From Macromonas nakdongensis (GTDB lineage: Bacteria > Pseudomonadota > Gammaproteobacteria > Burkholderiales > Burkholderiaceae_C), in contig NZ_NWMV01000009.1 in the NCBI RefSeq assembly GCF_002837145.1, forward strand, positions 29,364 through 93,363: a stretch of DNA of 64,000 bases, given 5' to 3'. Positions 26,600-35,449 of this stretch are shown piece by piece. Position numbers and translations under genes: made by a program. Positions within the stretch are counted from its first letter, which is position 1; the number at the start of each line of letters is the position of its first letter. The notes below the pieces were generated by a model, which saw nothing but the letters and a program-made list of their open reading frames with translations, searched no databases and had not been told where the DNA came from.

Positions 26600-26626
26600 G
26601 TATCGGCAGCACGCCCCGGGACTTCA
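26600..26626 (-). promoter_or_regulatory. Sigma-28 (FliA) promoter for motA
   Basis: On the minus strand, TGAA (26626-26623), 15 bases, then GCCGATAC (26607-26600). The match to TAAA-N15-GCCGATAA is off by one base in each element, with correct spacing. It lies about 35 bases before the motA start. The TnAAGTCCC beginning is shared with the flgM promoter. The motA-motB-cheY-cheZ unit is therefore a late, FliA-dependent one. Confidence 0.82.
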
Positions 26627-26635
26627 GGGCCACCG

Positions 26636-26926
26636 TCACCGCAGGCCCTGCCACGCCCGCGCGATGCGCCAGGCCCAGCGCCCGCCGCGAAACAGCTTCA
26701 CCCCCCAGCCCCACGCCCGGCGCGGCCGGCGCCAGGCCCACCACAACAGCGCCAAGCCCGGCACCCAGGGGTGGGCACGCAGCCAGCGGGCGGCCTCGCG
26801 CGTCTGTTCGGCCACCGCAAATGCCGGCGCCAGGGCGGTACCGTGTTGCGCCAGGCGCTCCCGCAGGACGCCCGACCGGTGGACCAGTTCCAGCCGGCGG
26901 CGCCACAGCTCGGCAGGGCCGCTCAT
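26636..26926 (-). CDS. YqjK-like small basic protein
   Basis: A 96-residue, strongly basic protein resembling YqjK of enterobacteria. It has a central hydrophobic stretch (WVPGLALLWWAWRR) and many Arg and Trp residues. Its ATG overlaps the stop of the yqjE-like gene by four bases, so it completes a yqjD-yqjE-yqjK trio in the same order as in E. coli. Its role is unknown. The family call relies on order and composition more than on motifs. Confidence 0.7.
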   Translation of the reverse strand: MSGPAELWRRRLELVHRSGVLRERLAQHGTALAPAFAVAEQTREAARWLRAHPWVPGLALLWWAWRRPRRAWGWGVKLFRGGRWAWRIARAWQGLR

Positions 26927-27303
26927 GGGCGCAGGCGCTCGGCGTCCTGGGCCAGTTCGGCGGCGCTGGCCTCGAACCAGCGCTCCTGGCGGCGCCAGGC
27001 GCGCACGGCACCGGCACAGGCCACAGCGCCCAGGGTGAGGAAGACCGTGGTGAACACCGCCAGGGCCAGCACCCGGTGGCTGTCCCAGAGCAGCACGGTG
27101 AGCAAGACCGCCAGGAACACCAGACCCAACACCAGCAACAGCACCGCGGCCAGGCCCAGGGTGAGCAGCGCGACCACGTCCAAGGCATGGCCGCGGGCCT
27201 CCACGGCCAGCAATTCCAGGCGCACGCGCAGCAACTCGGTGCCGTCGTGCAGCCAGCCCTTCAAACCGGCCAGCAGGGATTCGGATGGCCCGGCGTCAGC
27301 CAT
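26923..27303 (-). CDS. YqjE-like phage-holin-family membrane protein
   Basis: A 126-residue inner-membrane protein with two hydrophobic segments at about 44-72 (ALLTLGLAAVLLLVLGLVFL) and 80-102. This is the layout of the holin-superfamily III (YqjE) proteins. An amphipathic N-terminal helix and a charged C-terminal tail flank the membrane part. There is no lysin or prophage gene nearby, so a lysis role is not indicated. It lies between yqjD- and yqjK-like genes, probably as one unit. Confidence 0.8.
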   Translation of the reverse strand: MADAGPSESLLAGLKGWLHDGTELLRVRLELLAVEARGHALDVVALLTLGLAAVLLLVLGLVFLAVLLTVLLWDSHRVLALAVFTTVFLTLGAVACAGAVRAWRRQERWFEASAAELAQDAERLRP

Positions 27304-27335
27304 GGAGCAAGGGCATCAGCGCCACCCCAATGGGC

Positions 27336-27647
27336 TCAGCGGCGGCTGATCAGCATCCCGATCAGCAGGCCCGCACCGGCGGCGATCCCGATGGACTTCC
27401 AGGGGTGCTCGTGGACGTAGTGGTCGGTGGCCTTGGCCACCTCGCGGGTTTTTTCCTTGATCGCGTCTTCCGCGTCGGCCAGCTTGTGCCGGGCGGCCCG
27501 CAGGTTTTCCTGCATGCGCTCGCGCAAGGCGGCCACCTTTTCTCCGGTCTGGTGGGCGGTGGCGGCGAGCAGTTCTTCCGCGTCGGCGACCACGACCTTC
27601 AGGTCGGCGACGAGTTTGTCTTTGGGTTGCAGCGTGTTGTCCGTCAT
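27336..27647 (-). CDS. YqjD/ElaB-type DUF883 protein
   Basis: A 103-residue protein with a long N-terminal alpha-helical, probably coiled-coil region (about 1-75) and one C-terminal membrane anchor (SIGIAAGAGLLIGMLISRR). The pre-anchor motif DHYVHEHPWKS is characteristic of the DUF883 family. E. coli YqjD and ElaB are stationary-phase inner-membrane proteins that associate with ribosomes. Whether this homologue does so is inference. First of the trio, 33 bases downstream of aspS. Confidence 0.88.
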   Translation of the reverse strand: MTDNTLQPKDKLVADLKVVVADAEELLAATAHQTGEKVAALRERMQENLRAARHKLADAEDAIKEKTREVAKATDHYVHEHPWKSIGIAAGAGLLIGMLISRR

Positions 27648-27680
27648 GAAAAACTCCCGAAAAACGGTGCAACCACTATA

Positions 27681-29486
27681 TCAGGCAGAGGCCTTGGCCG
27701 CATCCGGATTGCGCAGGCGGATGTGCAGTTCGCGCAACTGCTTCTCGTCCACCGGGCTCGGCGCCTGGGTCAGCAGGCACTGGGCGCGCTGGGTCTTGGG
27801 GAAGGCGATCACGTCGCGGATGGAGTCGGCCTTGGTCATCAGGGTGATCAGGCGGTCCAGACCGAAGGCCAGGCCACCGTGCGGGGGCGCGCCGTACTGC
27901 AGCGCGTCCAGCAGGAAGCCGAACTTGATCTGCTGCTCGTCCGGGCTGATGTTCAGGGCCTGGAACACCTTGGCCTGCACGTCGGCGCGGTGGATACGCA
28001 CCGAGCCACCGCCCAGCTCCCAGCCGTTCAAGACCATGTCGTAGGCCTTGGCGATGCACTGGCCGGGGTCGGTGTCCATGTAGTCTTCGTGGCCGTCTTT
28101 CGGGGCGGTGAAGGGGTGGTGCACGGCGTTCCAGCGGTGGCCTTCGTCGTCGTACTCGAACATCGGGAAATCCACCACCCACAGCGGCGCCCAGCGGTCT
28201 TCAAACAGACCGGTTTTCTTGGCGAACTCGCTGTGGCCGATCTTGATGCGCAGCGCACCGATGGCGTCGTTCACCACCTTGGCCTTGTCGGCGCCGAAGA
28301 ACAGGATGTCACCGTTCTGCGCGCCAGAGCGCTGCAGGATGGCGGCGATGGCGGCGTCGTGCAGGTTCTTGACGATGGGCGACTGCAGACCGTCGCGACC
28401 CTGGGCCACGTCGTTGACCTTGATCCAGGCCAGGCCCTTGGCGCCGTAGATCTTGACGAATTCGGTGTACGCGTCGATCTCGGAGCGGCTCATCTCGGCG
28501 CCGCCCGGCACGCGCAGGGCCACCACGCGGCCGTTCTTGGCCTGCGCCGGGGCGCTGAACACCTTGAAATCGACGTCGGCCATCACGTCGGTCAGCTCGG
28601 TGAATTGGAGCTTGACGCGCAGGTCCGGCTTGTCCGAGCCGTACTTGAACATGGCCTCGGCGTAGGGCAGGATCGGGAACTCGCCCAGGTCCACGCCCAT
28701 GGTGGTCTGGAACACGTGGGTGATCATGCCCTGGAACATCGCGCGGATGTCCTCTTCGGTCAGGAAGCTGGTTTCGATATCGATCTGGGTGAATTCCGGC
28801 TGGCGGTCGGCGCGCAGGTCCTCGTCGCGGAAGCACTTGGTGATCTGGTAGTAGCGGTCGTAGCCGGCCACCATCAGCAACTGCTTGAACAGCTGGGGCG
28901 ACTGCGGCAACGCGAAGAACTGGCCGTCGTGCACGCGGCTGGGCACCAGGTAGTCGCGTGCGCCTTCGGGCGTGGACTTGGTCAGCATCGGGGTTTCGAT
29001 GTCGATGAAACCGTTTTCGTCCAGGTACTTGCGCACCGCCATGGCCACCTTGTAACGCAGCATCAGGTTTTTCTGCATGTAGGGGCGGCGCAGGTCCAGC
29101 ACGCGGTGCGTCAGGCGGGTGGTTTCGCTCAGGTGCTCGTCGTCGAGCTGGAACGGCGGAGTGACCGAGGCGTTGAGCACGGTGATCTCGTGGCACAGCA
29201 CCTCGATCTTGCCGCTCTTCATGGCGTCGTTGGTGGTGCCTTCCGGGCGCGCGCGCACCAGGCCCTTGACCTGCACGCAGAACTCGTTGCGCAGGCCTTC
29301 GGCGGCCTTGAACATGTCGGGGCGGTCCGGGTCGCAGACCACCTGGACATAGCCTTCGCGGTCGCGCAGGTCGACGAAAATCACCCCGCCGTGGTCGCGG
29401 CGGCGGTTGACCCAGCCGCACAGGGTCACTTGCTGGCCCAGCAGGGCTTCGGTCACCAGACCACAGTATTCGCTACGCATTGCCAT
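27681..29486 (-). CDS. aspS: Aspartyl-tRNA synthetase
   Basis: Class II synthetase charging tRNA-Asp in the cytoplasm; 601 residues, the bacterial type with an inserted GAD domain. The N-terminal anticodon-binding OB domain starts [20 protein letters not shown]. Motif 2 is [18 protein letters not shown] and motif 3 is GLAFGLDRL. Two ATGs two codons apart could serve as start; neither has a strong ribosome-binding site. Members from bacteria lacking asparaginyl-tRNA synthetase can also charge tRNA-Asn; this cannot be decided here. Follows fmdB and the DUF502 gene. Confidence 0.97.
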   Translation of the reverse strand: MAMRSEYCGLVTEALLGQQVTLCGWVNRRRDHGGVIFVDLRDREGYVQVVCDPDRPDMFKAAEGLRNEFCVQVKGLVRARPEGTTNDAMKSGKIEVLCHEITVLNASVTPPFQLDDEHLSETTRLTHRVLDLRRPYMQKNLMLRYKVAMAVRKYLDENGFIDIETPMLTKSTPEGARDYLVPSRVHDGQFFALPQSPQLFKQLLMVAGYDRYYQITKCFRDEDLRADRQPEFTQIDIETSFLTEEDIRAMFQGMITHVFQTTMGVDLGEFPILPYAEAMFKYGSDKPDLRVKLQFTELTDVMADVDFKVFSAPAQAKNGRVVALRVPGGAEMSRSEIDAYTEFVKIYGAKGLAWIKVNDVAQGRDGLQSPIVKNLHDAAIAAILQRSGAQNGDILFFGADKAKVVNDAIGALRIKIGHSEFAKKTGLFEDRWAPLWVVDFPMFEYDDEGHRWNAVHHPFTAPKDGHEDYMDTDPGQCIAKAYDMVLNGWELGGGSVRIHRADVQAKVFQALNISPDEQQIKFGFLLDALQYGAPPHGGLAFGLDRLITLMTKADSIRDVIAFPKTQRAQCLLTQAPSPVDEKQLRELHIRLRNPDAAKASA

Positions 29487-29511
29487 AAGGTTCAGCTTTC
29501 AGGAGAAATGT

Positions 29512-30162
29512 TCAGACCGGACCCACCGCCGGGGCCGCGGGTGCGGAAGCGGCGCCTTTGGCGCCGCCCGGGACGATCACGCCCATCGAAATCACATAGG
29601 TCAGCGCCTCGTCCACGCTCATGGCGAGTTCGATGCAGTCGCGCTTGTGCACCATCACGAAATAACCACCGGTGGGGTTGGGCGTGGTGGGCACGTAGAG
29701 GCTCAGGTAGTCCTGCGCCGGCAGGTGGCGCGCCACGTCGCCACCGGGTGCGCCGGTCAGGAAGCCGATGGTCCACAGGCCTTCGCGCGGCCACTGCACC
29801 AGCAGGGCCTTGCGGAAGGCGTTGCCCTTGTCGGACAACAGGGTGTCGGACACCTGCTTGACGCCGGAGTAGATGGAACGCACCACCGGGATGCGGTGCA
29901 AGAGCGCGTGCCACCAGTTGACCAGCCGGTTGCCGACGAAATTGGACGCCAAGGCGCCGATGGTCAGCACGATGGCCAGCGCCAGCAGCACCCCCAGCCC
30001 GGGGATGTGCATGCCCAGCCAGCGTTCCGGCTGCCACGCCTCGGGCAGGATGTTCAGGGTCTGGTCCAGGGTCGAAACCACCCAGTCCAGCACCCACAGG
30101 GTGATGATCAGGGGCACCAGAACCAGCAGGCCGGCCAGCAGCCATTTGCGCAGCGCAGCCAT
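29512..30162 (-). CDS. DUF502 membrane protein
   Basis: A 216-residue inner-membrane protein of the DUF502 family, function unknown. ATG at 30162 (MAALRKWLLAGLLVLVPLII) has GAGG nearby and matches homologues; the open frame extends to 30384 but that extension is a Pro/Ala artefact over fmdB. Two membrane segments are visible at about 7-29 and 55-80. The soluble part includes the conserved PVVRSIYSGVKQVSDTLLS and TPNPTGGYFVMV. Located between fmdB and aspS, a common betaproteobacterial order. Confidence 0.9.
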   Translation of the reverse strand: MAALRKWLLAGLLVLVPLIITLWVLDWVVSTLDQTLNILPEAWQPERWLGMHIPGLGVLLALAIVLTIGALASNFVGNRLVNWWHALLHRIPVVRSIYSGVKQVSDTLLSDKGNAFRKALLVQWPREGLWTIGFLTGAPGGDVARHLPAQDYLSLYVPTTPNPTGGYFVMVHKRDCIELAMSVDEALTYVISMGVIVPGGAKGAASAPAAPAVGPV

Positions 30163-30169
30163 CAGGACC

Positions 30170-30478
30170 TCAATGGCAGGCGCAGGAACCGCCGCAGGCC
30201 GTGGAGGCGGCGGGGGCGCTGGACTCGCTGGCGGTCGAAGCCGGCGCGTCTGCGGTCGCGGTCGAGGCGGTGGCCGCCGCAGAAGTCCCGCCGCTGCCGC
30301 CGCGGAAGTCGGTGGCGTACCAGCCAGAGCCCTTGAGCTGGAAGCCGGCGGCGGTGAGCTGCTTGCGGAAGCTGGCCGCACCACAGGCCGGGCAATCGGT
30401 CAGCGGTGCGTCGGAGATTTTCTGCAGGACGTCCTTGGCGTGGCCGCAGGACTCGCATTTGTACGCGTAGATGGGCAT
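30170..30478 (-). CDS. FmdB-family zinc-ribbon protein
   Basis: A 102-residue protein. The N-terminal zinc ribbon (about 1-45) is MPIYAYKCESCGHAKDVLQ followed by a second pair in DCPACG, so a four-cysteine metal site is complete. Residues 60-92 are a low-complexity Ala/Ser/Thr linker. The C-terminus ends CGGSCACH, a second cysteine cluster. The family is named after a formamidase regulator but its role is unproven. First gene of the fmdB-DUF502-aspS unit, with a TATAAT element upstream. Confidence 0.88.
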   Translation of the reverse strand: MPIYAYKCESCGHAKDVLQKISDAPLTDCPACGAASFRKQLTAAGFQLKGSGWYATDFRGGSGGTSAAATASTATADAPASTASESSAPAASTACGGSCACH

Positions 30479-30516
30479 GGCTGTTACCTAGGGGGGACCC
30501 ACAATGGGGCAAGGGG

Positions 30517-30546
30517 CCTGTCGGCGACAGGAAACCCTTGATTATA
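30517..30546 (-). promoter_or_regulatory. Probable promoter and leader hairpin upstream of fmdB
   Basis: On the minus strand a perfect TATAAT lies at 30546-30541. No good -35 is seen. The predicted start would leave a leader of about 55 bases. Within it is a perfect inverted repeat, CCTGTC and GACAGG with a 3-base loop (30517-30531). The hairpin has no U-run, so it is not an obvious terminator for ubiB; it could influence the fmdB leader. Confidence 0.5.
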
Positions 30547-30558
30547 AGTTGCACCCAC

Positions 30559-32115
30559 TCACCACAGCCGCACACGCACCAGCAACTGCATGGCCAGCAG
30601 GCCGAGCACAAAACCCACCCCGCCGTAGAGGATGCCCTGCAACAGCCGGTTGGTGCGGCGTTGCTCCCGCACCAGTTCGCGCACCTCGCGCGCCACGTCG
30701 TCGCTGGGGCGCTGGCGCAGGTAGTCGTGCAGCAGGCGCGGCAACTCCGGAATCAGCTTGGCGTAGTGCGGCGCCTCGGCCCGGATCTGGTTCCACAACT
30801 TCTTGGGGCCCACCTGCTCGATCATCCACTTTTCGAGGAAGGGCTTGGCGGTGCTCCAGAGGTCGAGTTCCGGGTCCAGTTCGCGGCCCAGGCCCTCGAT
30901 GTTGAGCAGGGTTTTCTGCAACAACACCAGCTGCGGCTGGATTTCGACCTTGAAGCGGCGCGACACCTGGAACAGGCGCATCAGCACCATGCCCAGGGAA
31001 ATGTCCTTCAACGGCCGGTCGAAATAGGGCTCGCACACCGCGCGGATGCCGGCCTCCAGTTCGTCGACACGGGTGTCGGACGGCACCCAGCCGCTTTCCA
31101 CGTGGAGTTCGGCCACGCGCTTGTAGTCGCGCCGGAAGAAGGCGGTGAAGTTCTGCGCCAAGTACTCTTTGTCGAATTGGGTGAGCGTGCCGACGATGCC
31201 AAAGTCCAGCGAGATGTAGCGCCCGAACGTGGCCGGCGCCAAACTGACCTGGATGTTGCCCGGGTGCATGTCGGCGTGGAAGAAGCCGTCGCGGAACACC
31301 TGCGTGAAGAAGATGGTGACGCCATCGCGCGCCAGCTTGGGGATGTCCACCCCGGCGGCGCGCAGGCGCTCGGTCTGGCTGATGGGCACACCCTTCATGC
31401 GCTCCATCACCAGCACCTCGCTGCGGCAGTGGTCCCAGTGCATCTCGGGGATCAGCACCAGGTCCAGGTCGGCCATGTTGCGGCGCAACTGCGCGGCGTT
31501 CGAGGCCTCGCGCACCAGGTCCAGCTCGTCGTGCAGGTACTTGTCGAACTCAGCCACCACCTCGCGCGGTTTCAGGCGCTTGCCGTCGGCCGAGAGCCGC
31601 TCCACCCAGCCGGCCATCAGGCGCATCAGGCCCAGGTCTTTTTCGATCACCGGCAGCATGTTCGGGCGCAGGACCTTGACGGCCACCTCGCGTCCGTCCA
31701 TGAGCGTGGCGAAGTGCACCTGCGCGATCGAGGCACTGGCCACCGGCGTCAGGTCGAAGTCGGCGAACACCTCGTTCAAGCGCCGGCCAAACGCGCGCTC
31801 GATGGTGGCGACCGCCACCGGCGTCGGAAACGGCGGCACCCGGTCCTGCAATCGGGCCAGTTCTTCGGCGATGTCGGGCGGCAGCAGGTCGCGCCGGGTG
31901 GACAGCACCTGACCGAACTTGACAAAGATCGGCCCCAGGGCCTCCAGGGCCTCGCGCAGGCGTTGCCCGCGCGGCTGGCTCAGCTGGCGGCCCAGGCCGA
32001 CGAGGCGGCGCAAGGCCCGCACCGCGGGGTGCGGGAAACCCGAGAGGACCAGGTCGTCCAGCCCATGGCGCCACACCACCCAGACGATGAACAGGCCACG
32101 CAAAAAACGGGTCAT
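30559..32115 (-). CDS. ubiB: Ubiquinone biosynthesis kinase-like protein UbiB
   Basis: Atypical protein-kinase-like ATPase needed for ubiquinone synthesis, 518 residues. The family hallmarks are present: the KxGQ-type motif ([16 protein letters not shown]), the alanine-rich loop [11 protein letters not shown] replacing the usual glycine loop, HADMHPGN and the metal-binding DFGIVG. Two C-terminal hydrophobic segments (about 470-517) anchor it to the membrane. Its ATG overlaps the ubiJ stop by four bases. It lies downstream of ubiE and ubiJ, forming a quinone cluster interrupted by the Tim44-like gene. Confidence 0.95.
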   Translation of the reverse strand: MTRFLRGLFIVWVVWRHGLDDLVLSGFPHPAVRALRRLVGLGRQLSQPRGQRLREALEALGPIFVKFGQVLSTRRDLLPPDIAEELARLQDRVPPFPTPVAVATIERAFGRRLNEVFADFDLTPVASASIAQVHFATLMDGREVAVKVLRPNMLPVIEKDLGLMRLMAGWVERLSADGKRLKPREVVAEFDKYLHDELDLVREASNAAQLRRNMADLDLVLIPEMHWDHCRSEVLVMERMKGVPISQTERLRAAGVDIPKLARDGVTIFFTQVFRDGFFHADMHPGNIQVSLAPATFGRYISLDFGIVGTLTQFDKEYLAQNFTAFFRRDYKRVAELHVESGWVPSDTRVDELEAGIRAVCEPYFDRPLKDISLGMVLMRLFQVSRRFKVEIQPQLVLLQKTLLNIEGLGRELDPELDLWSTAKPFLEKWMIEQVGPKKLWNQIRAEAPHYAKLIPELPRLLHDYLRQRPSDDVAREVRELVREQRRTNRLLQGILYGGVGFVLGLLAMQLLVRVRLW

Positions 32116-32699
32116 GGGGCCGCCGTCCCGTCGGCCGCGCCCGGGGCAGTGCGCGCCTTCCAGGCGCCGGCCCGGTCCACGGCCGAGGCGGCAAACCCTT
32201 TGAGCCCCCCGGCCAGGGTGCGCGCCGCACCGACCAGGGTGTGGGCCGCGGCGTCACCCAGCAGGCGCGCCAGGTCTTCCTCCACGTCCCAACGCACGTT
32301 GTCCACCAGCCAGGCCACCTCGGCGGCGAGCTGCACGTCGCCCTGGATGTCGACCGCCGGCTTGCGCCCGGCCAGCACGGCCTGCGCCAGCGACCACGGC
32401 GACGCCTCGGTCAGGCGCAGACGCAGATCGGGCTCGACCGACGGGGCGGCCACCGCCAGCAAGCCGGCGGCAGAGGCCTGCCACCACAGGTCCACGCCGT
32501 TCCAGGCGGCGTGCACCGTCTTGCCCTGCTGGCGGCGCAGACGGTCCATGGCCTGTGGTTCCTGCATCAGCACGTGGTTGAGCAGCAGGACGAGGCGGTT
32601 GCGCAATTCGGACTGCAGCCAGGCGGGCGGTGGCGGCAGACCACCGGCCAGACCGCGCAAGGCCTCGACCGGCGGAAACAAAAACGGGGGCTTGGTCAT
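32112..32699 (-). CDS. ubiJ: Ubiquinone biosynthesis accessory factor UbiJ (SCP2 domain)
   Basis: A 195-residue cytoplasmic protein with an SCP2-like lipid-binding domain. In E. coli UbiJ scaffolds the Ubi complex and holds quinone intermediates. The N-terminal region ([20 protein letters not shown]) and the central strand [20 protein letters not shown] are typical. The C-terminus is an Ala-rich helix (about 150-195). Coupled by a four-base overlap to ubiB and located downstream of ubiE, which supports the call more than motifs do. Confidence 0.88.
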   Translation of the reverse strand: MTKPPFLFPPVEALRGLAGGLPPPPAWLQSELRNRLVLLLNHVLMQEPQAMDRLRRQQGKTVHAAWNGVDLWWQASAAGLLAVAAPSVEPDLRLRLTEASPWSLAQAVLAGRKPAVDIQGDVQLAAEVAWLVDNVRWDVEEDLARLLGDAAAHTLVGAARTLAGGLKGFAASAVDRAGAWKARTAPGAADGTAAP

Positions 32700-32733
32700 A
32701 GCCCCCGATTTTGACGGATAAAGCGCCGCGCGC

Positions 32734-33732
32734 TCACTGCAGGGCCTGCACCCCCGCCACCAGCCAGCCGCCCGGACCGGACATGGGCCGGGTGATGTTC
32801 CAGACCTCGCGGAAGGGGTTGGGGCCGGCCGCGGGCTCCTCGCGGATCATGCCGGAGAACTCCACGCTGGCCATGTACTCGCCGTCCAGTTCCTCGATGC
32901 CCAGCAGCTGGGCGTCCAGCATCTCGACTTCGGTGCGGTTGGCGGCGGCGCCGGTGTGGGCTTCGCGCTCGGCCAGCTGGGCCTGGATCTGGGCGATCAT
33001 CTCGTCGGTCATCATGGCGCGCAGGGCCGGGATGTCGGCGCGGTCCCAGGCGTCCTGCAGCTTGACGAAGTTGGCCTTGGACGCGCGCAGAAAGCCTTCG
33101 ACGTCGAAGCCGGCCGGGATGCCCCAGGTTTGCGGGCCATTCAGGGCCGAGCCGATCAGGCTCCCGCCCTGGGCCGGTGCGTCGGTCCCGGCCGCACCGA
33201 ACACGGTGTTGCTGCGTTCCCAGGGACGGGCCGAGGCGTCGTTGCCCACGTTCTGCGGGCTGTAGCTGCGTGCGGCGACCGGTTCGGTCGCTGCGCCAGC
33301 CCCCTGGAATGCCAAGGGCGAACGCGAGGCCGGCGCGGCCGCCGACCGCGAGCGCCGCACCATGCCGATGACCGCGAAGATGGCCACGGCCGCCAGCGCG
33401 ATCAGCAGGAACTGGGCGAAGCCTTCACCGAAACCCAGCGACGAAGCCAGCCACGCCAGCCCCAGGCCGGCGGCCAACCCGCCCAGCATGGCGCCCCAAG
33501 GGCGCTTGGGCTGGGCCGCGGCAGGCGCGGGCGCCGGACGCGTGGCCGCGTTCTGGGTAGCCCCCTGGGTGGGCGTGGGGCTGGTGGGGGCCGGCGCGGT
33601 GGGCGCGGTGCTGCGCTGCGTCACGTTGCTCGACTGCTTGCCGAACGACGAACCGCCGCCCATGCGCTTGGCCCACGCCTCGTGCGAGCCCAGGGCCATT
33701 GCGCACACCAGAATTGCTGTCCAGACTTTCAT
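32734..33732 (-). CDS. Tim44-like exported or membrane protein
   Basis: A 332-residue protein with an N-terminal signal peptide (MKVWTAILVCAMALGSHEAW, cleaved after AWA). The mature N-terminus carries a KRMGGGSSFGKQ motif and a Pro/Thr/Ala-rich linker. Two hydrophobic segments at about 82-102 and 105-124 follow. The C-terminal part (about 205-332) is a Tim44-like domain, seen in bacterial proteins of unknown role. It sits between ubiE and ubiJ reading leftward, so a link to membrane quinone assembly is possible but unproven. Confidence 0.82.
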   Translation of the reverse strand: MKVWTAILVCAMALGSHEAWAKRMGGGSSFGKQSSNVTQRSTAPTAPAPTSPTPTQGATQNAATRPAPAPAAAQPKRPWGAMLGGLAAGLGLAWLASSLGFGEGFAQFLLIALAAVAIFAVIGMVRRSRSAAAPASRSPLAFQGAGAATEPVAARSYSPQNVGNDASARPWERSNTVFGAAGTDAPAQGGSLIGSALNGPQTWGIPAGFDVEGFLRASKANFVKLQDAWDRADIPALRAMMTDEMIAQIQAQLAEREAHTGAAANRTEVEMLDAQLLGIEELDGEYMASVEFSGMIREEPAAGPNPFREVWNITRPMSGPGGWLVAGVQALQ

Positions 33733-33770
33733 GTCTCTCTCACCTGTTTTGTCGTTTCAATGTTCACGCT

Positions 33771-34502
33771 TCAGCACTTGATGCCCACGTGCAAGGCCGT
33801 CACACCGGCCGTGAGGTTGTGCACGTCCACATGCCCGAAACCCGCCTCGCGCATCATGCCGCGCAGGGTTTCCTGGTCGGGGTGCATGCGGATCGATTCG
33901 GCCAGGTAGCGGTAGCTGGCCTCGTCTTTGGCCACCCACTTGCCCAGTTTCGGCAAAATGTTAAAGCTGTACCAATCGTAGGCTTTTTCCAGGGGCGGTG
34001 CCACCTTGGAAAACTCCAATACCAGCAACTTGCCACCGGGCCTGAGTACCCGATTCATTTCGCGCAGCGCAAGTTCCTTGTGCGTCATGTTGCGCAGGCC
34101 AAAGGCCACGGTGACGATGTCGAAATGGCCGTCGGAGAAGGGCAGGTGCTCGGCGTCGCAGACCAGCGTGGGCAAGGCCAGGCCCTTGTCGAGCAGGCGG
34201 TTGCGACCCTCGCGCAGCATGGCCTCGTTGATGTCGGTGTGCACGACCGTGCCGGTGGGCGCCACCAGGGGAGCAAAGGCCAGGCCGAGGTCGCCGGTAC
34301 CGCCGGCGATGTCGAGCACGCGGTCGCCCGGGCGCGGGTGGGCCACGGTGATGGCGTAGCGCTTCCACAAGCGGTGCAGGCCGGCCGACATCAGGTCGTT
34401 CATGATGTCGTAGTTGGAAGCGACCGAGTCGAACACGCCGCGCACGTGGCGCGCCTTGTCGCGCTCGTCCACCGTCTGGAAACCGAAATGGGTCTGGCTC
34501 AT
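33771..34502 (-). CDS. ubiE: Ubiquinone/menaquinone C-methyltransferase UbiE
   Basis: SAM-dependent methyltransferase adding the C-methyl group in ubiquinone synthesis. ATG at 34502 ([20 protein letters not shown]) gives 243 residues and agrees with homologues. A TTG at 34538 would add 12 residues and overlap the DUF971 stop; it is less likely. SAM motif [12 protein letters not shown] and UbiE signatures [19 protein letters not shown] and [14 protein letters not shown] are intact. Confidence 0.96.
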   Translation of the reverse strand: MSQTHFGFQTVDERDKARHVRGVFDSVASNYDIMNDLMSAGLHRLWKRYAITVAHPRPGDRVLDIAGGTGDLGLAFAPLVAPTGTVVHTDINEAMLREGRNRLLDKGLALPTLVCDAEHLPFSDGHFDIVTVAFGLRNMTHKELALREMNRVLRPGGKLLVLEFSKVAPPLEKAYDWYSFNILPKLGKWVAKDEASYRYLAESIRMHPDQETLRGMMREAGFGHVDVHNLTAGVTALHVGIKC

Positions 34503-34534
34503 GGGGAAGATGTTAGGCGATGCGGGGGTGTCGC

Positions 34535-34951
34535 TCAATGGTGGTGGCCGCAGGCGGAGGCGGCCTTCTCGGGCATGGGGGCGTCGCGGCCGACGCCGGC
34601 TTCGGCCAAGCGGCGCTCGTAGTCGGCCCAGAGTTCGGCCTGCTGCGCCCCCAAAAAGTACAGGTAGTCCCAGCTGAAAATGCCGCTGTCGTGCCCGTCA
34701 GAGAACGTGGGCTGGACCGCGTAGTTGCCCACCGCCTCCAGCGCCACGATGCCGACCTCGCGCTTGCCGGTCTGCAACACCTCCTGCCCCGGGCCGTGGC
34801 CCTGCACCTCGGCGGAGGGCGAGTACACCCGCATCAGCTCGAACGGGATGCGAAAGTGCGCACCGTCGGAAAACGCGACTTCCAGCACGCGCGACTGGCT
34901 GTGCACGGTGATGTCCTGCGGGGTGGGGGTTTGCTTGTCCAGGCCGGCCAT
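34535..34951 (-). CDS. DUF971 (GBBH-like N-terminal) protein
   Basis: A 138-residue cytoplasmic protein. The DUF971 domain (about 15-110) contains [20 protein letters not shown] and [20 protein letters not shown]. Function of stand-alone DUF971 proteins is unsettled; related domains occur in gamma-butyrobetaine hydroxylases and Fe-S proteins. The C-terminus ends ASACGHHH, a short Cys/His tail that could bind metal. It lies between the HIT gene and ubiE, with small gaps, so probably in one unit. Confidence 0.88.
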   Translation of the reverse strand: MAGLDKQTPTPQDITVHSQSRVLEVAFSDGAHFRIPFELMRVYSPSAEVQGHGPGQEVLQTGKREVGIVALEAVGNYAVQPTFSDGHDSGIFSWDYLYFLGAQQAELWADYERRLAEAGVGRDAPMPEKAASACGHHH

Positions 34952-34969
34952 GGGGGGTCTCCGGTGAAG

Positions 34970-35449
34970 TCAGTTCGGTGGGTCGGTGAAGGCGGCGGCC
35001 AACGCAGTGGCCAGAGCGGCGTCGCAGGCGGGCAGGCGCGCGCGCAGCTCGGCCAGTCGGTCGGCATCGGCCGAGCGGGTGGCGGGCGCCCACAGGGGCG
35101 CGGGAAAGCGACTGTCCCAGTCGTGGCGGGCCACCACGTGCCAGTGCAGGTGCGGCACCGCATTGCCCAGCGCCGCCAGGTTGACCTTGGTGGGCCGAAG
35201 GTGTTCACGCACCACACGCTCCACGGCCGTGACGGCGCGCATGCACAGGACCTGGTCGGCTTCGCTCAGGTCGGACCACTCGGCCACGTGCGCGTTCCAA
35301 ACCACGCGGTAGAAGCCAGGAAAGTCGTCGGCATCCGCGCCGGTCGCGCGGATGACGCGGAAGCGCACGTGGCGGGCGATCAGCCGTCCACCGTCCTCGC
35401 GGCACAGCGGGCAATCAGCGGCCGACGGCGCCACCGGAGGCACGCTCAC
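34970..35449 (-). CDS. HIT-family nucleotide hydrolase-like protein
   Basis: A 159-residue member of the histidine-triad superfamily, which hydrolyse or transfer nucleotide phosphates. The triad is HLHWHVVAR at about residues 100-108, preceded by the conserved [19 protein letters not shown] core. An N-terminal CPLC motif ([10 protein letters not shown]) may bind zinc, as in several HIT proteins. The substrate is unknown. The ATG overlaps the stop of the large oxidoreductase gene by four bases, so it is translated after it. Confidence 0.9.
   Translation of the reverse strand: MSVPPVAPSAADCPLCREDGGRLIARHVRFRVIRATGADADDFPGFYRVVWNAHVAEWSDLSEADQVLCMRAVTAVERVVREHLRPTKVNLAALGNAVPHLHWHVVARHDWDSRFPAPLWAPATRSADADRLAELRARLPACDAALATALAAAFTDPPN

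Noticed and set aside
26923..27303. Holin-family gene as a prophage remnant
   Set aside because: It belongs to the chromosomal YqjE family in a yqjD-yqjE-yqjK order; no lysin, integrase or phage structural gene is nearby.
24571..27420. Very long plus-strand open frames opposite the flagellar, aspS, oxidoreductase and formate dehydrogenase genes (also 5805-7796, 27285-29861, 37126-39633, 61123-63579)
   Set aside because: They mirror real genes on the other strand in G+C-rich DNA. Their translations are low-complexity (rich in His, Gln, Gly, Arg, Val) with no family motifs, and the opposite-strand proteins are conserved.
30163..30384. Proline-rich N-terminal extension of the DUF502 protein
   Set aside because: It is fmdB in another frame; the ATG at 30162 has a ribosome-binding site and starts the first membrane segment.
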